From Candidatus Rifleibacteriota bacterium (GTDB lineage: Bacteria; Muiribacteriota; Ozemobacteria; Ozemobacterales; Ozemobacteraceae), in the NCBI GenBank assembly GCA_905236675.1, contig CAJOND010000012.1, positions 62,001-126,000 of the forward strand: 64,000 nt of DNA. Direction: 5' to 3'. A program made the translations under genes and the position numbers. Below the pieces are notes generated by a model. That model worked only from the letters and a program-made list of their open reading frames with translations, was not told the origin of the DNA and did not search any database. Position 1 is the stretch's first letter. Each line of letters begins with the position of its first letter. Below, in pieces: positions 1 through 9,318 of the stretch.

Positions 1-1205
1 TCACCCTTCATTTTGTAGGTAACTAAATTATCTTCAAAACCTGCTGCTTCATATAAATCTTTTTTTGTTATATTGCCTGGTTGCATAGAGTATTTAACAC
101 TTCCAGAATTTATTATACATAAATCAGCATTAGAAACGTAACGCATACCTTCTGCAATGAATATACCTATAGCTGAAGGTTTGTCGCGATTATTCTTACC
201 TGCATGCAGCAATGGGAAACTAGTATGTGCAACAACATCACCTAATATTTTATTTAGTTCTGAATCATACTTTTTAACTAAATTTACTACAGACTTTGAA
301 GCAAGATTTTCATATTTAGAATCAACTTTTATAAGCTTTCCATTGTATTTTGAGAGTTTTTTAGCAGAATTTAAAACAAGATTAAGTCTACCAAGGTTGT
401 TTCCGAAAGAACCTGTTTGGCAGATTATAGTTCCATTTAAATCATTGGAACAATTTAAAGCTTTGCTTCCATTTTTTACTAATAAAGGTTCTTGTAATTC
501 GGTATGAGTATGACCACCAATGATGATATCGACTTCTCCTAGTTGCTCTGCAATAAATCTATCTTCATCAATACCACAATGGGAAAGAACAACTACCAAA
601 TCTGATTTTTGTCTAAGATCAGTAACATATTGTTTCAAAGCTTTCAACTCATCAACATAAGTAATATTTAAATTTTTGCTCTTATTTACTCCATCCCATG
701 CAGAAACACCGATACAACCAATAACAGTAATTTTTACACCATTTTTATTATATATTTTATATGGGGTAAAAATAGGTTTACCAGTGGTTTTGTTGAGTAA
801 ATTACAGCAAAGAACATTGTTCCCACACTCTTTTATTAACTCTTTTAATGATTCTAACCCATTATTAAACTCATGATTACCAACAGTCATAGCTTCAAAA
901 CCAATAAGTTTAGAGGCTTTAAAGTTAGGTCTATCTTTAAAAATACCTGAAAAAGCGGTTCCATGAGATAAATCACCAGCATCTAAAAGTAATAGACTCG
1001 AAGTTCCAACTTCATTTCTTATCTGGTTAATTAAGCCAGACTGCCTTATTATTCCACCTTTTTCTACTTGTTCTTTTTTATTAAATGTGGGAAGAAGATG
1101 GCCATGTATATCGTTTGTATAAAGGATGGTCAAGTCATTCGTCTGAGCAGAGAGAACACAAGTAAAATTAATAAACAAGGCGGCTAATAATAGTATTTTT
1201 CTCAT
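1..1205 (-). CDS. Secreted 5'-nucleotidase/UshA-family metallophosphatase, 3' end cut by window edge
   Basis: This gene begins at the ATG at 1205 and runs off the left edge without a stop. The first ~22 residues (MRKILLLAALFINFTCVLSA) are a signal peptide, so the enzyme is exported. The metallophosphoesterase signatures appear in order: NDIHGH near residue 35, DAGD near 77, GNHEF near 106 and GGHTHTE near 210. These are the two-metal site of the family that dephosphorylates nucleotides or related phosphoesters. After them comes the start of the 5'-nucleotidase C-terminal substrate domain (ADLCIINSG, then GNI). About 400 residues are visible; the family usually has 500-600. The substrate cannot be told from sequence. 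The gene lies just downstream of the clostripain gene on the same strand but is separated from it by a terminator. Confidence 0.9.
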   Translation of the reverse strand, partial: MRKILLLAALFINFTCVLSAQTNDLTILYTNDIHGHLLPTFNKKEQVEKGGIIRQSGLINQIRNEVGTSSLLLLDAGDLSHGTAFSGIFKDRPNFKASKLIGFEAMTVGNHEFNNGLESLKELIKECGNNVLCCNLLNKTTGKPIFTPYKIYNKNGVKITVIGCIGVSAWDGVNKSKNLNITYVDELKALKQYVTDLRQKSDLVVVLSHCGIDEDRFIAEQLGEVDIIIGGHTHTELQEPLLVKNGSKALNCSNDLNGTIICQTGSFGNNLGRLNLVLNSAKKLSKYNGKLIKVDSKYENLASKSVVNLVKKYDSELNKILGDVVAHTSFPLLHAGKNNRDKPSAIGIFIAEGMRYVSNADLCIINSGSVKYSMQPGNITKKDLYEAAGFEDNLVTYKMKG

Positions 1206-1270
1206 AGTTATGCTTTCTTTCCTTATTATGAGTATCTAATATAATAAATATTTTTCAGGTTTACAATAAA

Positions 1271-1304
1271 AAAAGCTTACTCTTAGATTTAAGAGTAAGC
1301 TTTT
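1271..1304 (-). terminator. Rho-independent terminator after the clostripain gene
   Basis: A perfect 15-bp inverted repeat (1271-1285 with 1290-1304, 4-nt loop) is followed on the minus strand by a T-rich tract. It lies 11 bases beyond the stop codon of the peptidase gene and before the 5'-nucleotidase start. Confidence 0.85.
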
Positions 1305-1314
1305 CGGTAATTAA

Positions 1315-2736
1315 TTATCTATTCTGTAAAGCAGTTTTTAATTCTTTGAATAATTTATCAAATTCATCTTTATGCTTTGCAGGAATCTTCTTTTCTGTGT
1401 AAGCAGCGTAATTAAGGTCTCTAACTAACATTCTAGCAGAAGAATTCTTTGGATTTTTCTTAGCTTCAGAAATTACATTCTTAAGTTCTTTAAAATCACC
1501 TTTGCAAGCACTTTCTACTATGTTTTTTACATAATACTGATCTTTTAAGGCGAACAACATATCGTCCCACATATTTGCCTTAGAGAAACCAAGTTCAGCA
1601 TATTTGGCTTCTGGATTTAGACGCATTGGTAAATAAATAGCTATACCTGTAGCTTCTTTATAAGGAGCATAATCTGGATTATAAGAAACTTTTTTTGCTG
1701 TAGTTTTGCTATTAATAATCGCTGCTTTTGCAGCAGTTTCAACTTTATCACAAGCAGTCATTACAGAAGAATCACCTGAGCAAAGATCTTTAAAATTCTT
1801 TACGAAATGTAGTAAGTCAATATTTTCAGGATAAGCGAAACGAACAGTTTTTCCTGCTGCTAATCGAACTTTATTTATATAATCACCACTCATAATAGTT
1901 TTTGATAAACCATTTAAAGCGTCCATCAAACCATCAATTTTGCTTAAATCTAATGCTGATTGTGTGGAATTGTCTGTACCTTGGCTACCACCCTGATAGG
2001 ATTTAGCATAAGCATCAACCCAGTGACTAGCTAAAGCTTTAGGAGTCATACCAGGTTTCCAGTCGTTAAGAACGTCATCATAGGGTGTTCCTTTACCTGC
2101 TTCAGTTTCTTCAGAGCCAACAAAGTAGTTGCAGTTATCTTTGATAGCATAAGCAACTTCAGCCATACTCATCAGACAAGCATCCATATTAAGAATGTCA
2201 ATTTTTTGTCCTAAAGCTTCAGAACAAAGTTTTGTAGCAATAGTTAAATCATTGGTAGTTATATGATTATTTGAAGAATCATCGTAAGAAATACCACGAA
2301 CAACATTTGGATCTGTTTTTGCTTTCCAACCAGAACCATGGTTCCAAATGCCAAGCATATAATGCTTTGCAGGGTAATTTTCTTTTATGAATTTAGCGAA
2401 TTTAACAAGTTCTTTATAATCACCCATGTCAAGTTCGCCCATATCTTTGATTTTTTTGATGTTGCCTTTTTCTATATAGTTAATTTGTGCAGGACCTCTT
2501 TCACGGTCTATCAAGGTAACAATATTAATATTTTCATTAGAACCAACTCGAGCCATTTCTTCCTGATCTTCAACACCAAATCTGTCTAGATTGTTGTCTG
2601 CATTCAGGAAAACAGCAAAAGTCCATTCTTTCATTGCGTTTTTCTTTGCCTTTGCCTGGGTTGCTGCTGATGTAGTACAACAAGCAGCACTAATCATGAG
2701 AGCAGTTGCAGCGATAATACTAGATACTTTTTTCAT
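1315..2736 (-). CDS. Clostripain-family (C11) cysteine peptidase, secreted
   Basis: The start at 2736 was chosen over an upstream in-frame ATG because it is preceded by AAGGAG and opens directly into a signal peptide (MKKVSSIIAATALMISAACC, probable cleavage near residue 25). The mature protein has the C11 catalytic dyad: His133 in IWNHGSGW and Cys187 in NMDACLMSMAE. Clostripain-like enzymes cleave after basic residues and often mature by self-cleavage; the specificity here is inferred from the family only. The length, 473 residues, is normal. An SAAC stretch resembles a weak lipobox, so lipid anchoring is possible but not favoured. Together with the three subtilases upstream it forms a secreted-protease block, each gene being its own transcription unit. 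Confidence 0.88.
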   Translation of the reverse strand: MKKVSSIIAATALMISAACCTTSAATQAKAKKNAMKEWTFAVFLNADNNLDRFGVEDQEEMARVGSNENINIVTLIDRERGPAQINYIEKGNIKKIKDMGELDMGDYKELVKFAKFIKENYPAKHYMLGIWNHGSGWKAKTDPNVVRGISYDDSSNNHITTNDLTIATKLCSEALGQKIDILNMDACLMSMAEVAYAIKDNCNYFVGSEETEAGKGTPYDDVLNDWKPGMTPKALASHWVDAYAKSYQGGSQGTDNSTQSALDLSKIDGLMDALNGLSKTIMSGDYINKVRLAAGKTVRFAYPENIDLLHFVKNFKDLCSGDSSVMTACDKVETAAKAAIINSKTTAKKVSYNPDYAPYKEATGIAIYLPMRLNPEAKYAELGFSKANMWDDMLFALKDQYYVKNIVESACKGDFKELKNVISEAKKNPKNSSARMLVRDLNYAAYTEKKIPAKHKDEFDKLFKELKTALQNR

Positions 2737-2949
2737 TTCGCTTATAAACTCCTTATAGTATATAAAAATGATTTGAATTATTATAACAACAGATACGTAA
2801 AATAGCAATAAATTGTAAATAATATTAATAAATAAAAGTAAACATTCTAATTATTATTGTAATTTATTTTTGTTGTTTTTGTTGTCAGTTCATAAGTTAT
2901 AATTCTATTTAATGATTCTAATTATATAAGGCCTGAAAAGCTTAATTTG

Positions 2950-2992
2950 AAACAAAAAGAACTTTCTAATTAATAGAAAGCTCTTTTTGTTT
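2950..2992 (-). terminator. Rho-independent terminator after the first-position subtilase gene
   Basis: A 19-bp inverted repeat with one G-T wobble (AAACAAAAAGA.../...CTTTTTGTTT) lies 10 bases past the stop codon at 3002. The A/T ends provide a T-tract on the minus strand. Confidence 0.8.
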
Positions 2993-3001
2993 GGATAATT
3001 A

Positions 3002-4423
3002 TCAGTATACGTTATTGAAGTAAATGCTCTTAACTACTGGGTCAGATAAATCGCAGCCTACTTTATGATCTTTTTTAACATCCTTATCAGCAACTTTATC
3101 TTTGGCTTCTTTAACTGCTTCGGTCAATGATTTTCCAGTTTTCATTAGTTTAGCCGCATAAACAGCTCTATCTACATTTATAACTCCTCCAGATTTTACT
3201 CTTTCTTTCAACCAATCTTTTTTATCTACAGTATCCATTAAGATTTTCTTTAATTGAACTGGAGTTAAATCTGGATTTTCGGTCAATACTAAAGAAGCCA
3301 TACCAAGAGCATTAGGACAAGCCATAGATGTACCAGACATATAACCCATCTTTTGATTTGGATAAGTGGCATAGATATTAACACCTGGAACTGCTACATC
3401 TACAGAATTTTTCCCATAACAAGAAAAATCAGCAATTCTTTGATTATCGTTTGTTGCAGCAATAACTATTTTATTATCCATTGGAAAACTCTGTGGTGAT
3501 GTGGTTATATTATCCATATTTTCTCTTGAGTTACCTGCAGCAATAAAAATCAATGCGTTCTTCAAACCACCATAAAAAACTTTATCTCTTGGGAACATTG
3601 CTTTTTTAACAAAAAGGTTAGCTATTTTCTGAATATCTTCACTGGGTACATTCTGCATACCCCATTCTGCCAAGTTTTGTCTTACATAATTAACTACATT
3701 AGCATTTTCGGTACCAAATGAACAGTTAACTAATCTCGGGTTAAACTTAGCTATATAATCAGCTTGAGGCTTAATTTCGGCAATGTTTTCTTTTCCAAGT
3801 TGATCAAAATAACCTTCTAATTCTTCCATAGTCATTTTTGTTTTTTTGGTTCTATGAGCGATTTTATATTTTAGTCTAGTGAATGAATCTTCTACAACTT
3901 TGTTTGGAGCTTTACCTGTAGGTATATGGCGAATTGCTTTAAAAGAAATGTTTTTGTTATTTGAAGCAATGATACCAGTACAATGTGTACCGTGTGCCCA
4001 ACCACCACAGAAACTAACCCAAGGTTTAATTGCTGGGTTATTGTAATTCATCATGAAATTCATCCATTCCTGTCTCGAGAAAGCCATTTGTCCATACTGT
4101 TGCATTTTGTTAATGTCTCTCATAACAGAAATAACTTTATCATAATCAGGAGGAGTATCTTTTAAATTCACTATTGTTGAATTGTTTTCAACAAAGTTCC
4201 AGCCATAAACATCGTCTGCATAGCCGTTTTTATCATCATCAACATTTGCTTTGCCATTTAATTCAGCAAGATTGGGGTTAGCCATTGCCTTTAATTCTTT
4301 ATGAGTAAAGTCGCTACCAGAATCGATAACTAATACATCAATAGGTTTAGCGGCATAAGAAGGAATAGAACTAAACGCTAGAAAACTTGCTATAGCAGCT
4401 AATATAAATGATTTTTTTCTCAT
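3002..4423 (-). CDS. Secreted subtilisin-like serine protease (S8), tandem copy A
   Basis: A 473-residue S8 protease with signal peptide MRKKSFILAAIASFLAFSS ending at SYA. The catalytic triad is visible: Asp in VLVIDSGSDFTHK (about residue 34), His in GWAHGTHCTGI, and Ser in GTSMACPNALGMAS. The oxyanion Asn is in FIAAGNS. An Asp-rich loop (DDDKNGYADDVYGWNF) between Asp and His looks like the Ca-binding loop found in many bacterial subtilases. There is no clear propeptide; the catalytic Asp lies about 10 residues after the signal peptide, so the enzyme may not use an N-terminal inhibitor prodomain. The C-terminus ends in DPVVKSIYFNNVY, shared with the two copies upstream. It is very similar along its length to copy B, suggesting recent duplication. 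Confidence 0.93.
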   Translation of the reverse strand: MRKKSFILAAIASFLAFSSIPSYAAKPIDVLVIDSGSDFTHKELKAMANPNLAELNGKANVDDDKNGYADDVYGWNFVENNSTIVNLKDTPPDYDKVISVMRDINKMQQYGQMAFSRQEWMNFMMNYNNPAIKPWVSFCGGWAHGTHCTGIIASNNKNISFKAIRHIPTGKAPNKVVEDSFTRLKYKIAHRTKKTKMTMEELEGYFDQLGKENIAEIKPQADYIAKFNPRLVNCSFGTENANVVNYVRQNLAEWGMQNVPSEDIQKIANLFVKKAMFPRDKVFYGGLKNALIFIAAGNSRENMDNITTSPQSFPMDNKIVIAATNDNQRIADFSCYGKNSVDVAVPGVNIYATYPNQKMGYMSGTSMACPNALGMASLVLTENPDLTPVQLKKILMDTVDKKDWLKERVKSGGVINVDRAVYAAKLMKTGKSLTEAVKEAKDKVADKDVKKDHKVGCDLSDPVVKSIYFNNVY

Positions 4424-4511
4424 TAATCAATACTCCTTATAAATGTCAATTTATTACTATTTTATGCTATTTTTTGTTTTGGCGCAACATGTATATTTAA
4501 GCATACAAAAA

Positions 4512-4562
4512 ATAACAAAAAAAGAGGTATCTCTTTTTTTTGAAGAGAAACCTCTTTTTTGT
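4512..4562 (-). terminator. Terminator after subtilase copy B
   Basis: An inverted repeat (AACAAAAAAAGAGG.../...CCTCTTTTTTGTT) with a second inner hairpin ends 12 bases beyond the stop codon at 4574. It has T-rich flanks on both sides. Confidence 0.75.
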
Positions 4563-4573
4563 TTGATTAGTTA

Positions 4574-5995
4574 TCAGTATACGTTATTGAAGTAAATCTT
4601 CTTAACAACTGGATCTTTCAAATCGCAACCGACTTTCTTGCCACGTTTGATAGCCATATCAGCAACTTTTTCTTTTGCTTCTTTAATTGCTTCAGCCATA
4701 GCTTTACCAGCTTTCATCTGTTTTGCAACATAAACAGCTCTTTCAACATTGATAACTCCACCAGATTTTACTTTATCTTTGAGCCAATCTTTTTTATCAA
4801 CTGTTTCCATAAGTATTTTCTTTAGCTGTACAGGAGTTAAATCTGGATTTTCAGTCAAAACTAGAGAGGCCATACCTAAAGCATTTGGACAAGCCATTGA
4901 TGTACCTGACATATAACCCATCTTCTGATTTGGATAAGTAGCATAAATATTTACACCAGGAACAGCAAGGTCCACTTTTGTCTTGCCCCAGCAAGAGAAA
5001 TCTGCAATTTTCTGATTATCGTTAGTAGCAGCAACAACAATCTTGTTCTGGATAGGAACACCCTGTGGTGAAGTTGTAGCTATATCAAGATCTTCAGAAG
5101 AGTTACCAGCAGCAATGAAAATCAATGCATTTTTGCAGCCCCCAAAGAGAACTTTATCTCTTGGGAACATTGTTTTTGTTACATAGAGATTTGCCAGTTT
5201 CTGTAATTCATCATTGGTAAGACTACCCAAACCCCACTGCATAGAATAGAGTTTCATCATATTAAGAACACCAGAATTTGGAGTTCCAAAAGAACAGTTA
5301 ATCAATCTAGGATTGAATTTGGCGATATAATCTGCTTTTGTCTTTATTTGAGCAGCATTCTCTTTACCAACTTCATCGAAATATTGTCCGATTTCTTCCA
5401 TTGTTGGTTTATCACGTTTTGTTCTCTGGGCAATTTTATAACTGATTCTCTTGAAGGTTTCTTCTTCAAATTTAGTAGGAGCTTTACCTGTTGGTATATG
5501 GCGAATAGCTTTAAATGCAACATTTTTATTATTTGAAGCAATAATACCTGCACAATGTGTGCCATGTGCCCAACCGCCACAGAAACTAACCCAAGGTTTA
5601 AGTGCTGGATCGTTATAAAGACCTACGAACTTATTCCATTCTTCTTTTGTAAAGGCTTCCTGCCCATACTGCTGCATTTTGTTTATATTTTTCATTACTT
5701 CAAGAACTTTGTCATATTGTGGAGGAGTTTCTTGAAGGTTTACGATGGTTGAATTGTTTTCAACAAAGTTCCAACCATAAACATCATCTACATAGCCGTT
5801 ATTATCGTCATCAACTTTTGCTTTACCATTTAATTCAGCGAGATTTGGATTAGCCATTGGGCTTAATACTTTATGAGTAAAGTCACTTCCAGAATCTATT
5901 ACCAAAACATCAATTGGTTTAGCTGCATAAGAAGGAATTGAACTAAATGCAAGGAAACTTGCTAAAGCGGCCATAATAAATGATTTTTTTCTCAT
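4574..5995 (-). CDS. Secreted subtilisin-like serine protease (S8), tandem copy B
   Basis: A 473-residue paralogue of copy A with an almost identical signal peptide (MRKKSFIMAALASFLAFSS). The triad is intact: IDSGSDFTHK, GWAHGTHCAGI and GTSMACPNALGMAS. The C-terminal tail DPVVKKIYFNNVY is kept. Most differences from copy A fall in the middle (about residues 170-260), between the catalytic His and the oxyanion Asn, where substrate-contact loops usually lie. This fits duplication followed by change of specificity, which is inference. A purine-rich ribosome site (AAGGAGAGAAA) precedes the start. Confidence 0.93.
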   Translation of the reverse strand: MRKKSFIMAALASFLAFSSIPSYAAKPIDVLVIDSGSDFTHKVLSPMANPNLAELNGKAKVDDDNNGYVDDVYGWNFVENNSTIVNLQETPPQYDKVLEVMKNINKMQQYGQEAFTKEEWNKFVGLYNDPALKPWVSFCGGWAHGTHCAGIIASNNKNVAFKAIRHIPTGKAPTKFEEETFKRISYKIAQRTKRDKPTMEEIGQYFDEVGKENAAQIKTKADYIAKFNPRLINCSFGTPNSGVLNMMKLYSMQWGLGSLTNDELQKLANLYVTKTMFPRDKVLFGGCKNALIFIAAGNSSEDLDIATTSPQGVPIQNKIVVAATNDNQKIADFSCWGKTKVDLAVPGVNIYATYPNQKMGYMSGTSMACPNALGMASLVLTENPDLTPVQLKKILMETVDKKDWLKDKVKSGGVINVERAVYVAKQMKAGKAMAEAIKEAKEKVADMAIKRGKKVGCDLKDPVVKKIYFNNVY

Positions 5996-6106
5996 GTATT
6001 TCTCTCCTTATAAAAATCAATATTTATAATTGTATACATTTTTTTAACTGGTTGCAATACTTAAATACACTTTATTTTATTTTTTTAATATGTACCTATA
6101 TAAAAT

Positions 6107-6136
6107 AAGAGGGTCCGCAATTAAACGAACCCTCTT
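6107..6136 (-). terminator. Terminator after subtilase copy C
   Basis: An 11-bp stem (AAGAGGGTCCG with CGAACCCTCTT, one G-T wobble) lies 15 bases past the stop at 6152. It is followed on the minus strand by a short, weak T-rich stretch. Confidence 0.65.
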
Positions 6137-6151
6137 GATAGATAGCTATAA

Positions 6152-7576
6152 TTAGTAAACGTTAGAAAAATAAATCTTTCTAACTACAGGATCTTTAAGA
6201 TTAGGACCTGTCTTACGTGAACGTACTACTCTCATATCTGGAACTTTTTGATTTGCTTCTTTAATAGCATCATCAAGTGTTTTTCCATTCTTAACTTGTT
6301 GTGCAGCATAAATTGCTCTATCAACATTAATTACACCACTTGTCCTGACTTTATCTTTTAGCCAATCTTTAATATCTACGGTTCCCATAAGAATTTTCTT
6401 AAGTTCAACAGGGGTAAGATTCGGGTTGGTGGACAATACTCTTGAAGCCATACCTAAAGCATTTGGACAAGCCATTGAAGTTCCAGACATATATCCCATT
6501 TTATTATTAGGATAAGTTGAATAAATATTAACACCTGGAACAGCAACATCTACGGTTTTTACGCCATAGCAAGAGAAGTCCGCAAGCTTATTATTTTCGT
6601 CAGTAGCAGCAATAACAATTTTATTAGGAATAGGAACATTATTTGGAGAAGTAATAAAATTATCTAGATTTTCTGAAGAATTACCAGCTGCAATAAATAC
6701 TAATGCATTTTTACAACCAGCAAAGAAAGCTTTATCTCTTGGTAGAAAAACTTTTTTAACAAATAAATTTGTCATTTTCTGAGCTTCTTCATCAGTTATA
6801 TTGGTGAATCCCCATTTCTTCATATTAGCTTTCATCATCTGAAGAAGTCCAGAATTTTCAGTTCCAAAAGAGCAATTAATTAATCTTGGATTGAATTTAG
6901 CTATATAATCAGCTTTTTCTTTTATTTCTCTGACGTAATCTTCACCAAGCTGGTCGAAATATTTTTCTAACATTTCCATTGTGACTTGAGGAGTTTTTGT
7001 TCTCCAGAAAATCTTTAAAATCAATTTTGCAAATGCATCACTTATCCATCCTTTTGGTGCAGAACCCGTTGGAATATGACGAATAGCGTTCATTGATATA
7101 TCTTTGTTATTATTAGCTATAATGCCTGCACAATGAGTACCATGGGCCCAACCACCTACAAAACTTACCCATGGACCAACCTTAGGATCATTATAATTTT
7201 TTACAAGCCAATTCCATTCTTCATCTGTAAAAGCTTCTTTTCCTGATTGCTGCATTTTATTAATATATTGCATTACTTTTAATACTTTATTGTAATCAGG
7301 TGGAGTATCTTCTAAATTAACTAACGTAGGGTTGTTTTCGACAAAATTCCAACCATATACGTCATCAACGTATCCGTTATTATCATCATCGACTTTGGCT
7401 TGTCCTTTAAGTTCTGCTTTATTAGGATTAGCTAATGGATTTAATACTTTATGAGAAAAATCACTACCTGAGTCAACTACTAAAACATTAATTGGTTTAG
7501 CTGCTTGAGCAGGTAAACCACCCATTGTTAATGCTGCAGCAGCTGCTGCAATTATTAGAGATTTTCTTAGCTTCAT
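6152..7576 (-). CDS. Secreted subtilisin-like serine protease (S8), tandem copy C
   Basis: A 474-residue S8 protease, the most diverged of the three tandem copies. The signal peptide differs (MKLRKSLIIAAAAAALTMGG, cleavage at QAA). Asp, His, Asn and Ser catalytic motifs are all intact (VDSGSDFSHK, GWAHGTHCAGI, FIAAGNSSEN, GTSMACPNALGMAS). The Ca-loop-like segment DDDNNGYVDDVYGWNF and the C-terminal tail DPVVRKIYFSNVY are conserved. As the first gene of the array in transcription order it faces a 347-bp spacer and probably has its own promoter there. A GAGGAGC ribosome site sits 5-6 bases before the ATG. Confidence 0.93.
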   Translation of the reverse strand: MKLRKSLIIAAAAAALTMGGLPAQAAKPINVLVVDSGSDFSHKVLNPLANPNKAELKGQAKVDDDNNGYVDDVYGWNFVENNPTLVNLEDTPPDYNKVLKVMQYINKMQQSGKEAFTDEEWNWLVKNYNDPKVGPWVSFVGGWAHGTHCAGIIANNNKDISMNAIRHIPTGSAPKGWISDAFAKLILKIFWRTKTPQVTMEMLEKYFDQLGEDYVREIKEKADYIAKFNPRLINCSFGTENSGLLQMMKANMKKWGFTNITDEEAQKMTNLFVKKVFLPRDKAFFAGCKNALVFIAAGNSSENLDNFITSPNNVPIPNKIVIAATDENNKLADFSCYGVKTVDVAVPGVNIYSTYPNNKMGYMSGTSMACPNALGMASRVLSTNPNLTPVELKKILMGTVDIKDWLKDKVRTSGVINVDRAIYAAQQVKNGKTLDDAIKEANQKVPDMRVVRSRKTGPNLKDPVVRKIYFSNVY

Positions 7577-7923
7577 ATTTGCTCCTCTTATTAAACTTGT
7601 CTTTATATTTTATAGAAATATTTATATTTACGCAATAGTATATTATATTTATCTTGAAAGAATTCTAAATGTTAGTCCAATATTTATATAATCTCATTAA
7701 CAATATTGATTAGATATGTTTTTGAAAATTTATAAAGTCAATAAATCTTAACTTTATTAATAAAACAAAAAATAGTATTATGGATTTAATATAATTCTAG
7801 TTAATAAACTTAATTTAAATAATCTCTATATCTATTAGCTAAGGAGAAATAAAAAAAGTTTCTATTAGAGTTTTCTATAAAGTTTATTTGTATCTTTATT
7901 GAAGCTTTTTTTTATACAAAACA
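7577..7923. other. AT-rich divergent intergenic spacer
   Basis: This 347-bp spacer is about 80% A+T and separates the minus-strand subtilase array from a plus-strand membrane-protein gene. It should hold both promoters, but the composition makes -10-like hexamers meaningless and I could not choose one. There is no clear ORF, RNA gene or strong palindrome. A CTAAGGAGAAAT sequence at 7839-7850 looks like a ribosome site with no obvious ORF directly after it. Confidence 0.5.
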
Positions 7924-8916
7924 ATGTCTGATTCTTTTGATGAACAATTTGATAATATGACCGCTTCCTTAGGAAACTTATCAAATGCAAGTGATGATAT
8001 ACTTACCTATAAAGAAGAAAAGTCAAATCTTAAAAATGAATCTATTATTTTTGAAACAGCAGATGAAGATTTAAATACTGATGAATCACATTTAATTGAT
8101 CAAATCTATTATTCACTTGAAAATGATGATTTTGTAAAAGCCGAAAGCTTAATTATTGAAGCACAAAAAAAAGATATAAGAAATGATAAACTATATCTGT
8201 CAATAATAATGTTAGATATGAGAGTAAGTAATCTAGAAATGCTAGGTGAATGTTTAGAGTTCTACCAGTATTCACAAAATAGTAATAATTATAAAAGAGC
8301 GTTCAAATTCTGCGATAAAGAGCTACAAAATACTTTAAATTCCTATGTAAACAACAGCTATTGTAAAAATCTTTATAGAACTGCAAAATCTTTGATGACC
8401 GAATCACAAAAAGAATTTAATACTTTGCAGTTAGAAGAAGCAATAAAATTATTTAGAGAAATAGATGGCTATAAAGATTCAACAACTTTATATGAACAAT
8501 CAAGTGCATTATTAACTGATTGGGAAAATAAAGAAGTAACTTACGAGAAGGTATTAAGTAGTAAAGATAAATGGAAAAATTTAACATTAACTAATTTATT
8601 AAATATAAAAAAAGAAACTACAGAATTAAAGCATTACAAAGATTCAGATCAATTACTTAATGAATTAGCTCCTATATTAAAATTAAAACAAAAGCAAGAA
8701 GACGATTATTTATATGATAGAAAAACAAAAAAATACTTCTGTGGATTTCTTGTTATAACTTTCATTATTGGTTTATGTCTTATAATAACAGGTGCAGAAT
8801 GGGTTAAAGATTCGCCTATTATACCAATTTTTACATTTCTAAGTTTCTTCGGTATTATTATCACATTATTTGATTTAATAAAATCTTGGATGTGGCACAG
8901 TATTACAAGCAAATAA
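7924..8916 (+). CDS. Predicted membrane protein with TPR-like cytosolic region
   Basis: I do not recognise the family. The 330-residue product has an acidic N-terminus (about 1-60) and a helical middle with TPR/SEL1-like units; the short motif GYKDS appears near residue 180 and HYKDS near 240. In other bacteria such F...GYKDS units occur in helical-repeat proteins. Two hydrophobic helices (about 274-293 and 299-318) end the protein, so the bulk is probably cytosolic with a C-terminal membrane hairpin. No Shine-Dalgarno sequence precedes the ATG, so the exact start is uncertain. Confidence 0.7.
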   Translation: MSDSFDEQFDNMTASLGNLSNASDDILTYKEEKSNLKNESIIFETADEDLNTDESHLIDQIYYSLENDDFVKAESLIIEAQKKDIRNDKLYLSIIMLDMRVSNLEMLGECLEFYQYSQNSNNYKRAFKFCDKELQNTLNSYVNNSYCKNLYRTAKSLMTESQKEFNTLQLEEAIKLFREIDGYKDSTTLYEQSSALLTDWENKEVTYEKVLSSKDKWKNLTLTNLLNIKKETTELKHYKDSDQLLNELAPILKLKQKQEDDYLYDRKTKKYFCGFLVITFIIGLCLIITGAEWVKDSPIIPIFTFLSFFGIIITLFDLIKSWMWHSITSK

Positions 8917-9002
8917 GATCTCCAATCAGTAAACTTATAATAACTTGAAAAAAAACAAATAATCGTTTATATTTGTTGAACTAAAAAAATAGGAGTTAGC
9001 AA

Positions 9003-9206
9003 ATGATTAATCCTGCAACATTAACAGATGAACAAGTTATAGAATTAAGAAATGAAAAAATAGAATTAAATCGTAAATCCCGCCGAACTACAGGTATGAT
9101 TATGGCTTGTGCTGGAAAAGGAAAAGGTCTATTAGAATGTAGAACAATCGAAGGTACTTGTCCTGATTATTATATCTGTCGTGGATTAGAAAAAAAGAAA
9201 GACTAA
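9003..9206 (+). CDS. Small Cys-containing protein, 67 aa
   Basis: A short ORF with a good ribosome site (AGGAG about 8 bases before the ATG) and its own terminator 8 bases after the stop, so it is very likely real. It is basic, with four cysteines in the second half (spacings C-x10-C-x7-C-x5-C, including GTCPDYYICRG). That pattern could bind a metal or form disulfides. There is no signal peptide or membrane segment. Function unknown. Confidence 0.7.
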   Translation: MINPATLTDEQVIELRNEKIELNRKSRRTTGMIMACAGKGKGLLECRTIEGTCPDYYICRGLEKKKD

Positions 9207-9213
9207 ATGTATT

Positions 9214-9250
9214 AAAAGCTTTCAAAGTTTATTGAACTTTGAAAGCTTTT
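9214..9250 (+). terminator. Rho-independent terminator after the 67-aa gene
   Basis: A perfect 16-bp inverted repeat (9214-9229 with 9235-9250, 5-nt loop) ends in TTTT. It lies directly downstream of the small ORF. Confidence 0.8.
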
Positions 9251-9318
9251 AAAGAATTGTTCCTTTTAATATAATTACTACTTTATTTAAAAATTCTAAT
9301 TAACGCATAACAGATTTG

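Noticed and set aside
2338..2589. Antisense ORFs inside peptidase, recN, glgE and other genes
   Set aside because: They lie in the shadow of genes with clear catalytic motifs, have no ribosome sites, and show poor composition for proteins of this genome.
7577..7923. Possible small RNA in the divergent spacer
   Set aside because: Very AT-rich with no stable GC stem or terminator that would support an RNA gene.
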